NCBI GenBank assembly: GCA_965248235.1
Contig: CBDFIU010000004.1
Coordinates: 1,550,001 to 1,614,000, forward strand
Length of the DNA: 64,000 nt
Origin: UBA6623 sp965248235
Lineage (GTDB): Bacteria; Acidobacteriota; Terriglobia; Bryobacterales; UBA6623
Direction: 5' to 3'
Shown: positions 1-8,446 of the stretch, one piece after another
Numbering within the stretch: position 1 is the stretch's first letter
Layout: each line of letters begins with the position of its first letter
The notes under the pieces: generated by a model
Databases searched by the model: none
What the model was told of the DNA's origin: nothing
Seen by the model: only the letters and a program-made list of their open reading frames with translations
Program-made: the position numbers and the translations under genes

Positions 1-185
1 CAGCCGCGAATGCTCGAACCATCGAACCCGAAGCCGTCCTCGAAGGTCGTCTCCTTGAGCTGCGCGATGGGAAACGTCACGTGCTGCCACAGCCCCGGCA
101 GGTCCGCGAAGCGCACGTCCAGCATGCGCGCTTCGTTATCGCGCGCGAATTGGAGCACTTCCTCGGGTGTTCGGCGGGTCGACAT
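1..185 (-). CDS. glnA: glutamine synthetase, N-terminal fragment cut by window edge
   Basis: Glutamine synthetase makes glutamine from glutamate, ammonia and ATP in the cytoplasm. Only the first 61 codons lie in the window; the rest runs off the left edge. Reading the minus strand from an ATG at 183-185 gives MSTRRTPEEVLQFARDNE, followed by an RFADLPG segment and ending in FDGSSIRG at residues 54-61. This matches the N-terminal beta-grasp domain of type I glutamine synthetases, including the FDGSSI signature. GAGAGG lies just upstream of the start. The nearby glnD, glnB and amtB support the call. The tyrosine adenylylation site and active site are outside the window, so the subtype cannot be judged. 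Confidence 0.9.
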   Translation of the reverse strand, partial: MSTRRTPEEVLQFARDNEARMLDVRFADLPGLWQHVTFPIAQLKETTFEDGFGFDGSSIRG

Positions 186-402
186 GGTCCTCTCGAAAGG
201 CGGCTACAGCTACCCCTCGGCTCTGAGACAAGAGACTCAAATCGTAACACACGAATCAGCGGCCCTCGGGGAAAAGTTCACTCCATAAAAACTTTCGATC
301 GAAGCCTCGCGCCGCCGAAACCCGCGTGGCGTCCTCTCTCCCGCCGTCGGCCGATCGTGCTAGGATACCCCGGACAAAGCACGCAAAAGGAGCTGGTAGC
401 CA

Positions 403-855
403 ATGGCTGAAGCCATTTCCCAAAACTTCGAAAACCACGCCGTCTTCCCTAAGAAGCTCTTCATCGCTTTCTTGCTGTCGCTGGCGGGTATCATTTCCGC
501 GGTCGTCGGGCTGTTCCAGGTAACGACGACCGAGGGTCTGTGTCTGATCGGAACCGGTGCTCTGCTCGTTGGCATGGGCGCCTTGTGGACCGGTTTCGTC
601 GCCCGGACCTATGCCCTTAAAGTCCAAGACCGCGTCATTCGATTGGAAATGCGGCTGCGCCTCGCGCGGATCTTGCCGCCCGAAATGCAGGGCGACATCC
701 TCAAGCTCACCATTCCGCAACTGATTGGGCTGCGTTTCGCCTCGGATGCCGAGATGCCGGCCCTGGTCCGCAAGGTTCTCGCCGAAGACATCCAAGATCC
801 CAAGCCCATCAAACAGATGGTCACCGATTGGCAGGCCGACCACGCCCGCGCCTGA
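403..855 (+). CDS. DUF6526 family membrane protein
   Basis: A 150-residue protein with two predicted membrane helices (about 18-39 and 45-66) and a conserved-looking soluble tail carrying VQDRVIRLEMRLRL (74-87), then IGLRFASDAEMPALVRK and WQADHARA near the end. This pattern is that of the DUF6526 family, small proteins of unknown function that I associate with Acidobacteria and Bacteroidetes. AAAAGGAG at 386-392 gives a strong ribosome binding site for this ATG. The gene is divergent from glnA, with about 217 bases between the starts. No role can be assigned; the charged tail after two helices suggests a membrane-anchored partner-binding protein. Confidence 0.75.
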   Translation: MAEAISQNFENHAVFPKKLFIAFLLSLAGIISAVVGLFQVTTTEGLCLIGTGALLVGMGALWTGFVARTYALKVQDRVIRLEMRLRLARILPPEMQGDILKLTIPQLIGLRFASDAEMPALVRKVLAEDIQDPKPIKQMVTDWQADHARA

Positions 856-955
856 CAGCGCGGCACTCGGGCCGCGCCGCCATGTTCCCGGAAATCACCG
901 GAGGAGATTTCATTAGAAGAGCCGGGCGGGCCCCACCCCTTGGTCGAATTATCCA

Positions 956-1627
956 ATGCCGAAAGATGAGAACGAATGGCAGTCAGCGGAACACGTATCC
1001 TCTTACCTCGCGCGCGCCGACCAACTTCCTCACCGCTCCTCCGGCGAAGCCGCCTTGCTTGAGGAGATTCCACCGTTGGCCCGGCGGGTGTTGGACCTTG
1101 GTGCCGGCGATGGGCGCTTATTGGATTTGGTGTTGCGTGCCAGGTCAACCGCCGACGGGGTTGCGGTGGACTTTTCGCCGGCGATGCTGGAACAGTTGCG
1201 TGCCCGGTTCGGCGCGACACCGGGAACGAAAGTTGTCGAGCACGATCTGAGTATCCCCCTGCCGGTCCTTGGTACGTTCGACGTGGTGGTGTCGAGCTTC
1301 GCGATTCATCATCTGACCGACGAACGAAAGCGCCGGCTGTACGAGGAGATCTGGGCGGCGTTGGAGCCCGCGGGAGTCTTCTGCAACTTGGAACATGTCG
1401 CATCGCCGTCGCCCGCCGCGCATGAGCGGTTCCTGCAAGCGATATGCGTCACTACAGGCGAAGAGGATCCTTCGAACAAACTGCTGGATGTGCACACGCA
1501 ACTGGAGTGGCTGCGCGAGATCGGATTCGCGGACGTCGACTGCTACTGGAAATGGCGCGAACTGGCTCTTCTCGTGGGCCGCAAACCGGGAAGAAGTGGC
1601 CTCTCAATAAACCAGTTGGTAGACTAG
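956..1627 (+). CDS. class I SAM-dependent methyltransferase
   Basis: A 223-residue protein with the Rossmann methyltransferase pattern: motif I VLDLGAGDGR at 45-54, an acidic residue ending strand 2 (AVDFSP, about 70-75), and a motif IV-like FDVVVSSFAIHHL at 108-120. These indicate a small-molecule or lipid methyltransferase of the Methyltransf_11/25 type; the substrate cannot be read from sequence. No good ribosome binding site precedes the ATG, so the start is less certain. It lies 4 bases upstream of the toxin-antitoxin pair on the same strand, so it may be cotranscribed with it. Confidence 0.8.
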   Translation: MPKDENEWQSAEHVSSYLARADQLPHRSSGEAALLEEIPPLARRVLDLGAGDGRLLDLVLRARSTADGVAVDFSPAMLEQLRARFGATPGTKVVEHDLSIPLPVLGTFDVVVSSFAIHHLTDERKRRLYEEIWAALEPAGVFCNLEHVASPSPAAHERFLQAICVTTGEEDPSNKLLDVHTQLEWLREIGFADVDCYWKWRELALLVGRKPGRSGLSINQLVD

Positions 1628-1631
1628 TTGT

Positions 1632-1871
1632 ATGGATGCCATCGGGGCCTTCGAGGCCAAGACCCATTTTTCCGAACTTCTCGATCGAGTTCGCCGCGGG
1701 GAACGTATCACGATCACGAAAAGGGGCGTGCCGACCGCCATGCTGGTCCCTGTCGACGATCGCGAAACCCTCTCTCCGCCCGACGCGGTAGCCAGGCTGC
1801 GACGGATCCGCAAAGGATTTTCGGCCGGAGCCGGGATTCGCGACCTCATAGAGGACGGGAGGAAATATTGA
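1632..1871 (+). CDS. Phd/YefM-type antitoxin
   Basis: A 79-residue protein with the prevent-host-death pattern: AKTHFSELLDRVRRGE at 9-24, ITITKRGVPTAMLVPV in the middle, and a charged C-terminal helix that would wrap the toxin. Such antitoxins neutralise the toxin by direct binding and repress their own promoter. The next gene starts inside its stop codon region (4-base overlap) and encodes a PIN-domain toxin, so this is a VapBC-like type II module with a Phd/YefM-type antitoxin. The operator is expected just upstream, but I could not define a palindrome. Confidence 0.88.
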   Translation: MDAIGAFEAKTHFSELLDRVRRGERITITKRGVPTAMLVPVDDRETLSPPDAVARLRRIRKGFSAGAGIRDLIEDGRKY

Positions 1872-2281
1872 CGCTCTTTGTCGTCGACGCCTCCGTAACC
1901 CTGGCTTGGTGCCTGCCGCGGCAAGCCTCGGCGGCAACCGAAAAGCTATTGGATCGGATGGCTTCCGGGAGCGCGGCGATCGTCCCCTGCCTTTGGCCCT
2001 CGGAGGCGGCCAATGCGTTGTGGAGTCTGGAGCGCCGAGGGCGACTTACGCCGGCCGAAGTCCTCGCGGTGATCGAAGTCCTTCGATCTCTGCCCATTAC
2101 GCTTGACCACCAGCCGCCGGCACGCACTTTCGGCACGGTCAAAGAGTTGGCCGGCCGCTACGGGCTCACCGTTTACGATGCATCCTATCTCGAACTGGCT
2201 CTCCGCCGGCAACTTCCGCTCGCGACCGCCGACCGCACTCTCCGCGCCGCCGCGCAAAAGGCCGGACTGGACATCGCATAG
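1868..2281 (+). CDS. PIN-domain ribonuclease toxin (VapC family)
   Basis: A 137-residue PIN-domain protein. The four acidic active-site positions are visible: D7 in VVDASV, E46 in PSEAANAL, D104 in TVYDASYLELA and D122 in LATADRTL. Family members cleave tRNA or rRNA when released from antitoxin. The start is taken as TTG at 1868, which overlaps the antitoxin TGA by four bases and has GGGAGG at 1857-1862; no ATG fits the conserved N-terminal strand. Low initiation from TTG would keep toxin below antitoxin. The open frame extends further upstream, but there it overlaps the antitoxin out of frame and is not coding-like. Catalytic residues are intact, so the toxin is probably active. Confidence 0.88.
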   Translation: MTLFVVDASVTLAWCLPRQASAATEKLLDRMASGSAAIVPCLWPSEAANALWSLERRGRLTPAEVLAVIEVLRSLPITLDHQPPARTFGTVKELAGRYGLTVYDASYLELALRRQLPLATADRTLRAAAQKAGLDIA

Positions 2282-2673
2282 GCTGGAATTTCGGGCACGG
2301 CGGCAAGTTTCTCGTCGCCATGATCCCGCGCGAGGGCCGATCAAGCCGTCTCCGCGAGCGGCGTTGGATGATCCTCGCTCCTGTCTGTACGCGGCGATAC
2401 ACCCCAAACGACGAGTTGGAGTCCAGACTGGATGTGGTTCCCGGAAGCGGCCCGAACTGCGTTTCCGGGGATGATTTTCCGCCGCCCCTTCAGGGCTTTC
2501 ATTTTGTCCCTCTTTCCTACGGCGGAAGCAGCGGGCCAAATTCCAGGGCCCCGAGCGGGGCCCGGGAGTCAACGCTACTCGCGGAATCGCCGCGAGCCGC
2601 CCGAACGCCGCCACCACACCGCAGGATTGATATCTCTTCCAGCGTTAAGGATCTTACGTGAAGAGCATTCAGC
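2282..2673. other. gene-free stretch after toxin-antitoxin pair
   Basis: 392 bases separate vapC from the converging glnD. No frame shows a recognisable protein. Near 2479-2500 it carries a short motif on the minus strand (GAAAGCCCTGAAGGGGCGGC) that resembles one at 47951-47976, listed as repeat R5. GC-rich inverted bits around 2545-2565 could form a hairpin. I see nothing else. Confidence 0.5.
2479..2500 (-). repeat. short dispersed repeat R5, copy 1
   Basis: On the minus strand this reads GAAAGCCCTGAAGGGGCGGC followed by GG. It resembles 47951-47976 (GAAGAGCCCTGTAAGGGCGG then CGGGA). The GCCCT/AGGGC arms can pair, as in common intergenic hairpin repeats. With only two imperfect copies in the window, family membership is tentative. 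Confidence 0.35.
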
Positions 2674-5247
2674 CTAAGCCGCCGGCTCGGAGACGGCTTC
2701 GATCAGCTCGCTCTTGAGCTGCTCGCAGGCGTCGGCGGGCAGTTTGCGGCCATCGGGCCCGACCAGATAGAAAACGTCCAGGGCGCGATGCCCCTGGGTG
2801 TCGATGAGCACGACTTCGATATTGCATTCGTGCTGGGAGAACTTCGCGGCCAAATCGAACAACAGACCGGTGCGGTCCTCCGCGTTGACGTGGAATAACG
2901 TGGCACGCGGAGAAGTGTCGTTGTCGTAGGAAACGATCGGCTTGAAGCCCGGCCGGCGCTTGCCTCCAAAGGGATTTTCACGGGCCGGCAGCTCATCCGA
3001 ATCGGCCGTTCCCTTCGCCGTTTCAATCAGCGCCTTCTTCACCCGCGTATCTTCGCCCGGGTTCAATTCAAGCGATCGTCCGGGGTCGGAGACGACAAAA
3101 GTGTCGAGCACCAGGCCGTTCTCATTGGCAAAGGCCTCGGCCTTTTCGATATTGAGTCCGAACCCGGAGAAGGTCGCGCATAGGGATGCAAACAAGAACG
3201 GCCGGTCACGCGCAATCACGACGACTTCATAGAGCGAGTTTCGGCGGGTCAAGCTTGCCGCGGCTGATTTCTTTTTCAGTGTGAGGCTTAACCAAAATTG
3301 CTCAAGAATTTGTTCCGTTCTATGCGTGCGCAAGTATCGCCGCGGAAAGCCCTCGAGAAACTCGCGAAGGGCGTCGCGTTCATCGTCGGAAGCCTGCTCC
3401 ATCAGAGCCTCGGAGGCGTCGACGTGGATGCGATGCTCCTCGACATCTCGGCTGAGGGCTCGATCGGTCGTGATATAGAGCTGCCAGAGCAGCTCTTTGC
3501 GCCAGTCGGTCATCGCCTTCGGGTTGACGGCGCTGATGTCGGCGAAGGTCATCAGAGTCAGCGCCTTGAGGCGTTCGGTCGTCTCCGCCAACGCGGCGGT
3601 TTGCTCAATCGTTTCCGGGGCGCGTAAATCACGGCCGCTCATCGTCTGGGACATCGCCAGGTGGTGGCGAATCAGGAAGCGCACGGTTTCGCGATCTCCC
3701 TCCTCCATCTGGATGCGCTCCATCGCGATGTCGGCCAACTCGAGACTTCTTTCGGAATGGCCGCCGCTCTTTGGGGCCCCCTTGCCCACGTCGTGAAACA
3801 GCAGAGCGAAGTGGAGAACCTCGGGGCGGTCCAACTCGGCTGCCAAGCGCACGTACCGTTGGGTCAGCGGATCTTCCGCCGACCCCAGATCGTGCAACGT
3901 CTGGATGGTGACGAAAGTATGTTCGTCCACCGTGAAGCGATGGTAGAAATCGCGGACGACGAGGCAATCGATGTTTTCGAATTCGGGAAACAGCGCCGTC
4001 AGCGCCCCCGTCTCGTGCATCGCCGTGAGCGCTTCGTAGGCAAAAGGCAGCGATAGAATCTCGGCGATGACCGGCCACAAATCACGACCTTCGCGAGCAT
4101 AGGCGGTAAACCCTTCCACTGCTTTTTCGACGCGCTTCTCCGTCTCCACCGCCAAGGGAACTCCGTGGCGCGAGACGAAAGCAAACAACGGCGGCATGAG
4201 CTCGGGCTGCGCGGTGAGCGCCTGGCTGCCGCGTAAGTAAACACGGCCGCGGCGAACCACGAAATCGTTGTTCGAAAGCCGTGATTTGCGGTCCCGGAAG
4301 AAGGTGAAAAGCGACTGGCCTTGGGTCGCGTTCTCCTCGATCATGCGCATCGCCAGCCGGTAGATGACCCGCACGTTGCGAAAGTAATCACGCATCCATT
4401 CGGAGGTGTTTTGGGCCGACCGAAACGCCTTGCCGGCGCCGGCGCCGGCGACCTCGTCTTGGCTTTCGAAATCCAGTTTGTTCTTGTCGCGACCCCTGAA
4501 GTAGTGCAGATGGCTTCGGACCGAAAAGAGAAAACGCTTGGCCTCGGCGAGAAGTTCGGCGTTCTCGGTCGGCAGACATTCCTCGCTCTCGGGCAAGAGA
4601 ACGGCCGACATATTCGTGAGCTGGGCAATCCAGCAGGCCAGTTGAAAATCACGCAACCCGCCGGGGTACTCCTTGACGTCGGGCTCGAGGTGATAGATGG
4701 TCTGCCCGGCAAGCACGTGGCGTTGGTGGGCCAGCTCGACCAGGTTGTTCAGCAGGGTTCGTTGTTCCCGCAGATAGAAGCGCGGAAGCTGGCGGTAGCG
4801 AAGGTCCTCGTAGAGGCTCTGATCACCCGCCAGGAAGCGGGTGTCGAGCAGGCTGATGTTCAACTCCGCGTTGTCGGGCGCGACACGAGTACATTCGGCG
4901 GGCGAACGGACCGAGTGCGAGACGCGCAAGTCGGCGTCCCACAGTTCAGTGAGCAAGGCGGAGACTTGGTCCTTGTACGCCGCGGTCTGTCCGGGCCGTT
5001 CGACAAGCAAGAGCAGATCGACGTCGGAATGCGGGAACAGTTGCGCGCGTCCATAGCCGCCCACGGCGACCAGCGAAACGCCGCTGCGTTCGGCATCGAC
5101 GAACGTTTCGTCAAAACACCGCGTCACGACTCCATCGGTCAGGGCGGAGGTCGCCGCCACATTCGCGAGACTGTCACCGTCGGCGAGAAAGCGTGCCCTA
5201 ATCTGACCGAGGGAATCGGAGGTCGTGGCCGGCCGGGGTTCGGGCAT
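2674..5247 (-). CDS. glnD: bifunctional uridylyltransferase / uridylyl-removing enzyme GlnD
   Basis: GlnD senses glutamine and attaches UMP to, or removes it from, the PII protein, setting nitrogen assimilation. The 857-residue length is normal. Domain order is canonical: nucleotidyltransferase motif GGYGRAQLFPHSDVDL at 63-78, PII-UTase linker, an HD domain with FHDVGKG near 483-489, and two ACT domains beginning near 670 (VVVIARDRPFLFASL) and 779 (LFHVNAEDRTGLLFDLAAKF), which bind glutamine. Its substrate PII is encoded 165 bases upstream on the same strand. All key residues look intact, so a uridylylation cascade like that of Proteobacteria is likely. Confidence 0.95.
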   Translation of the reverse strand: MPEPRPATTSDSLGQIRARFLADGDSLANVAATSALTDGVVTRCFDETFVDAERSGVSLVAVGGYGRAQLFPHSDVDLLLLVERPGQTAAYKDQVSALLTELWDADLRVSHSVRSPAECTRVAPDNAELNISLLDTRFLAGDQSLYEDLRYRQLPRFYLREQRTLLNNLVELAHQRHVLAGQTIYHLEPDVKEYPGGLRDFQLACWIAQLTNMSAVLLPESEECLPTENAELLAEAKRFLFSVRSHLHYFRGRDKNKLDFESQDEVAGAGAGKAFRSAQNTSEWMRDYFRNVRVIYRLAMRMIEENATQGQSLFTFFRDRKSRLSNNDFVVRRGRVYLRGSQALTAQPELMPPLFAFVSRHGVPLAVETEKRVEKAVEGFTAYAREGRDLWPVIAEILSLPFAYEALTAMHETGALTALFPEFENIDCLVVRDFYHRFTVDEHTFVTIQTLHDLGSAEDPLTQRYVRLAAELDRPEVLHFALLFHDVGKGAPKSGGHSERSLELADIAMERIQMEEGDRETVRFLIRHHLAMSQTMSGRDLRAPETIEQTAALAETTERLKALTLMTFADISAVNPKAMTDWRKELLWQLYITTDRALSRDVEEHRIHVDASEALMEQASDDERDALREFLEGFPRRYLRTHRTEQILEQFWLSLTLKKKSAAASLTRRNSLYEVVVIARDRPFLFASLCATFSGFGLNIEKAEAFANENGLVLDTFVVSDPGRSLELNPGEDTRVKKALIETAKGTADSDELPARENPFGGKRRPGFKPIVSYDNDTSPRATLFHVNAEDRTGLLFDLAAKFSQHECNIEVVLIDTQGHRALDVFYLVGPDGRKLPADACEQLKSELIEAVSEPAA

Positions 5248-5412
5248 GAAGAATGAGGGCTATGCGGCGTTGGCGAAGAGTTTCACACAAGCAAGATCAC
5301 AGCGCATGGCCCGCGTCGGCTTCTGATGTGGGCCGGTCGAGAGAACTCCCCCCCGCGCCGCCGACGCGACGCGGGAGAAAGTTCCCCTCGACGGAAATGA
5401 ATCAGCCGCTAA

Positions 5413-5751
5413 CTACAGCGCGGCTTCGCCGGTATCGTTGTTGCGGATGCGAATCGCCTGCTCGACGGGATAGATGAAAACCTTCCCATCTCCGATTTTA
5501 CCGGTCCGCGCCGCCTGGATGATGGCCTCGGCGGTTTCCGGGACCCGCTCGTCGCTGACGATCACTTCCAGCTTGACTTTCGGAAGGAGATCCACTTCGT
5601 ACTCTTGGCCTCGATAGACCTCCTTGTGGCCCTTCTGGCGCCCGTGACCGCGCACGTCGTACATCGTCATGCCGTTGACGCCGGCTTCCTTGAGAGCCTC
5701 CCGAACGTCGTCGAGCTTGAATGGCTGAATGATGGCTTCTATTCTTTTCAT
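5413..5751 (-). CDS. glnB: nitrogen regulatory protein P-II (GlnB/GlnK type)
   Basis: A 112-residue PII signal protein. It binds ATP/ADP and 2-oxoglutarate and docks to AmtB or other targets through its T-loop. The N-terminus MKRIEAIIQPFKLDDVREAL is typical; the T-loop carries Y51 (GQEYEVDLLP), the residue uridylylated by GlnD, and the C-terminal signature TGKIGDGKVFIYPVEQAIRI is complete. AAGGAG sits six bases before the ATG. It lies 18 bases downstream of amtB on the same strand. That arrangement is the glnK-amtB pairing in reversed order, so the protein probably regulates the transporter directly. Whether it is called GlnB or GlnK cannot be settled by sequence alone. Confidence 0.95.
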   Translation of the reverse strand: MKRIEAIIQPFKLDDVREALKEAGVNGMTMYDVRGHGRQKGHKEVYRGQEYEVDLLPKVKLEVIVSDERVPETAEAIIQAARTGKIGDGKVFIYPVEQAIRIRNNDTGEAAL

Positions 5752-5769
5752 TCCATACTCCTTCCGTAA

Positions 5770-7080
5770 CTAACTTTCGAGATTATAGGCTTCCTCACCG
5801 TGTTGGCTAATGTCGAGGCCTTCCACTTCATCGGTCTCGGTGACACGCAGTCCGATCACGGCGTCGACCACCTTGAGGATGACAAACGTGCCGACGGCGG
5901 CCAGGACCCAGGTCAACAGCGCTCCCGAAGCGTTATTGACCAACTGCTGCGCGTTGCCGTCCAAGAGGCCCGAGGAAGAGCCATCCACCATCCTGTTGGC
6001 GAAGACGCCTGTCAGGATCGCGCCAACCGTGCCGCCCACGCCGTGGACGCCGAAAGCATCCAGGGAATCGTCGTAGCCGAGCTTCGCTTTAAGGATGGCA
6101 ACGGCCCAGTAGCAGATAAAACCCGCCAATGCGCCGATGATCAGAGCCGCCATCGGGGTTACGAACCCGGACGCGGGCGTGATCGCCACCAGACCGGCTA
6201 CCGCTCCAGTGATGCCGCCCAACGTGCTGGCCTTGCCGTCGCGCATCTTTTCCGCCAGCAGCCACGCCAACAGCGCCGCCGCCGCCGCAAAGTGCGTATT
6301 GACGAAGGCCGCCGCCGCCAAGCCGTTCGCTGCCAAGGCGCTGCCGGCGTTGAAACCGAACCAGCCGACCCACAGCAAGCAGGCGCCAATAAAACTCAGC
6401 GGCAGGTTGTGCGGTTTCATGCTTTCGCGGGCGTAGCCTTTCCGTTTTCCAAGATACAGAGCGCAGACCAAGGCCGAAACTCCCGACGAGATATGCACGA
6501 CCGTACCGCCGGCGAAGTCGAGGCAGGGAATTGCGCCGCCGTCAAAGGCGTTCATCAGACCGCCCGGGCCCCAAACCATGTGAGCCATCGGGAAGTAGAC
6601 GATGATCGCCCACAAGATCAGGAACGCCAGCATCCCGCTGAATTTCATCCGCTCGGCGAAGGCGCCGGTAATCAGCGCCGGTGTGATGATGGCGAACATC
6701 AGTTGAAAAACCATGAACGTCAGATGGGATATCGACCCTTTGGCCTCTTGCCCGACGCCGTTAAGCAGGGCGTAATCAAATCCGCCTATAAACGAGTTGC
6801 CGTCGGAGAACGCCAAGCTGTATCCGACCAGGGCCCACAACACAGTGATGGCGCCCATCATCGCCAAGCACTGCATTAGGGTGCCCAGCATGTTCTTCTT
6901 GCGAACCAAACCTCCGTAGAACAACGCCAACCCCGGTCCGGTCATCATCAAGATCAGAGCCGAGCAAACAAGAACCCAGGCGTTGTCTCCGCTATCGACT
7001 TCGTCCCCGCCCTGCGCCAACATAGGCGCGCACAAAACCAAACCGACCGTTGTGAAACGCAACCAAGCACTAAATCTCAT
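5770..7080 (-). CDS. amtB: ammonium transporter
   Basis: A 436-residue Amt/Rh channel that brings ammonium across the inner membrane. A likely cleavable signal sequence (residues 1-23, ending APMLAQGG) is followed by about eleven helices. The pore histidines are visible in GGTVVHISSGVSALV near residue 190 and in FGVHGVGGTVGAILTG near 345, and AGFICYW and GGLVRKKNMLG are also family-typical. GGAG lies eight bases before the ATG. It is first in an amtB-glnB unit, as expected for ammonium limitation control. I looked for a sigma-54 promoter in the upstream region and found no correctly spaced one. Confidence 0.95.
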   Translation of the reverse strand: MRFSAWLRFTTVGLVLCAPMLAQGGDEVDSGDNAWVLVCSALILMMTGPGLALFYGGLVRKKNMLGTLMQCLAMMGAITVLWALVGYSLAFSDGNSFIGGFDYALLNGVGQEAKGSISHLTFMVFQLMFAIITPALITGAFAERMKFSGMLAFLILWAIIVYFPMAHMVWGPGGLMNAFDGGAIPCLDFAGGTVVHISSGVSALVCALYLGKRKGYARESMKPHNLPLSFIGACLLWVGWFGFNAGSALAANGLAAAAFVNTHFAAAAALLAWLLAEKMRDGKASTLGGITGAVAGLVAITPASGFVTPMAALIIGALAGFICYWAVAILKAKLGYDDSLDAFGVHGVGGTVGAILTGVFANRMVDGSSSGLLDGNAQQLVNNASGALLTWVLAAVGTFVILKVVDAVIGLRVTETDEVEGLDISQHGEEAYNLES

Positions 7081-7660
7081 TTTCTCTACTCCATTTCGTT
7101 AACATTGCCCCTTGGCAAGAACACCCGTGCCGAGCGCTGAGATTAGATGGACGACGTGGTCACATCAGCAGCGACCTTATTCTTGCAACGCGCGCGGAGC
7201 GAAACAAGAAGAAGGTTTCTATCGCCCCGATTGAAAATTTTTATCGATTGTTCGGTTCGGGCCGGCAAACCGGCGCCGAACCCGGAATCGAAGGCTTTGG
7301 GCATGTCCGGGAAAGGAATGCGGTGAATGGAGGCCGGCCGCCCCCGTCGTTGAGCATGGGGGGGTATCGAAAATTTCTATGAGGTTCTCGTCCGAACCAA
7401 GACCGTAGGCCTGAAATACCGGAGGTCCCGGGGCCGTGGGGGGGGGAACCGGAACCGGCGGGCGCCCGGCGCCCGGCCCTCGTTTCTCATCACTTGACGA
7501 GGCAAAGGGCGCAAAAAACGCCGTGGCAAGAAGCGAGCTAAGGCGGGCCGCCCGCAATCGCACTCCCCGTGCTCCAACATTGCCGTCCGCGGGCCGATAT
7601 GAAGAAGGGCGAGGGATTCATGGCGAGACTTTGTCGACCGAATGCCGAGGACGGCAAAGC
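7081..7660. other. divergent control region between amtB and motA
   Basis: 580 bases lie between the divergent amtB and motA genes. No frame has a recognisable product. The region holds a G-run (7438-7446), GC-rich palindromic stretches and, at 7478-7507, a half copy of repeat R2. Promoters for both genes must be here, but I could not assign -10/-35 boxes with confidence. Confidence 0.5.
7478..7507. repeat. half copy of inverted-repeat element R2
   Basis: CCTCGTTTCTCATCACTTGA followed by CGAGGCAAAG matches one terminal arm of the R2 elements at 26970-27152 and 56576-56773. The opposite arm is absent, so this looks like a decayed or solo arm. Confidence 0.5.
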
Positions 7661-8446
7661 ATGAAAACCGATTGGGCTACACTGCTGGGCCTTTTGCTGG
7701 CGGTGGGCGGCATCAGCGCGGGTCTGGTTCTCGAGGGCGGTTCGGTCCTCGAAATCTTGCAACCCACCGCCGCCTTGATTGTCTTCGGCGGAACGATGGG
7801 CGCCACGCTGGTTGCGCAACCCATGGGAACGGTGTGGGGCGCCATCGGACAAGTCTTTCATCTATTTGCCGAACCGCGCTACAACGTCCGCCCCGTGGTC
7901 GAGCAGATCGTCGAATTGGCGCGGAAGGCGCGCAGGCTGGGCATCGTGTCCCTGGATAAGGAAATCCGCGAGATCTCCGACCCTTTTCTCAAGAAGGCGG
8001 TCACGCTCGCCGTTGACGGCACAGAGCCGAGAGATCTGCGCCAAGTTCTCGAAAACGAAATCGATCTGGACGTCGCGCGACGGGAGGCGGAGGCTCGAGT
8101 CCTCGAGATCGCCGGGGGCTTCGCTCCGACGATTGGCATTATCGGGGCGGTGTTGGGCCTGATTCAAGTAATGAAGCATCTGCAGGATATCGACGAAGTG
8201 GGGAAGGGGATTGCCGTGGCTTTCGTCGCCACTATCTACGGCGTCGGCGCGGCCAACCTTCTCTTGCTGCCGGGGGCCAAGAAAATCGCCGGCCGAGCGC
8301 ACCGCATGGAAACCGCGAAGATGCTCATGCTCGAAGGGGCCGTGAGCCTCGCCGAAGGCCTCAACCCGCGCTTGATCCGAAGCCGCCTGGAAGCCTACCT
8401 AGACCCTAAAGAACGCGACAAGGCCGACACGGAGGGCAATGAATAG
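7661..8446 (+). CDS. motA: flagellar motor stator protein MotA
   Basis: A 261-residue MotA/PomA-type protein that forms the ion channel of the stator with MotB. Four membrane helices are visible (about 7-27, 33-52, 148-170, 180-205). The conserved proline segment APTIGIIGAVLGLIQVM and the following AVAFVATIYGVGAANLLLLP fit the ion-path helices of the family. The start chosen is the ATG at 7661, where MKTDWATLLGLLLAVGG matches the family N-terminus; the frame is open further upstream, but that sequence is unlike any MotA. It overlaps motB by eight bases. No other flagellar gene is present in the window. Confidence 0.92.
   Translation: MKTDWATLLGLLLAVGGISAGLVLEGGSVLEILQPTAALIVFGGTMGATLVAQPMGTVWGAIGQVFHLFAEPRYNVRPVVEQIVELARKARRLGIVSLDKEIREISDPFLKKAVTLAVDGTEPRDLRQVLENEIDLDVARREAEARVLEIAGGFAPTIGIIGAVLGLIQVMKHLQDIDEVGKGIAVAFVATIYGVGAANLLLLPGAKKIAGRAHRMETAKMLMLEGAVSLAEGLNPRLIRSRLEAYLDPKERDKADTEGNE

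Noticed and set aside
4321..5256. 311-codon open frame on the plus strand opposite glnD
   Set aside because: Shadow of glnD, which has complete domains on the minus strand.
5800..6879. 359-codon open frame on the plus strand
   Set aside because: Antisense shadow of amtB, with low-complexity Arg/Asp/Gln composition and no ribosome binding site.
7112..7132. Sigma-54-like motif (GGCACG ... TTGCC on the minus strand) upstream of amtB
   Set aside because: The GG and GC elements are 13 bases apart rather than the required 10, so it should not work as a -24/-12 promoter.
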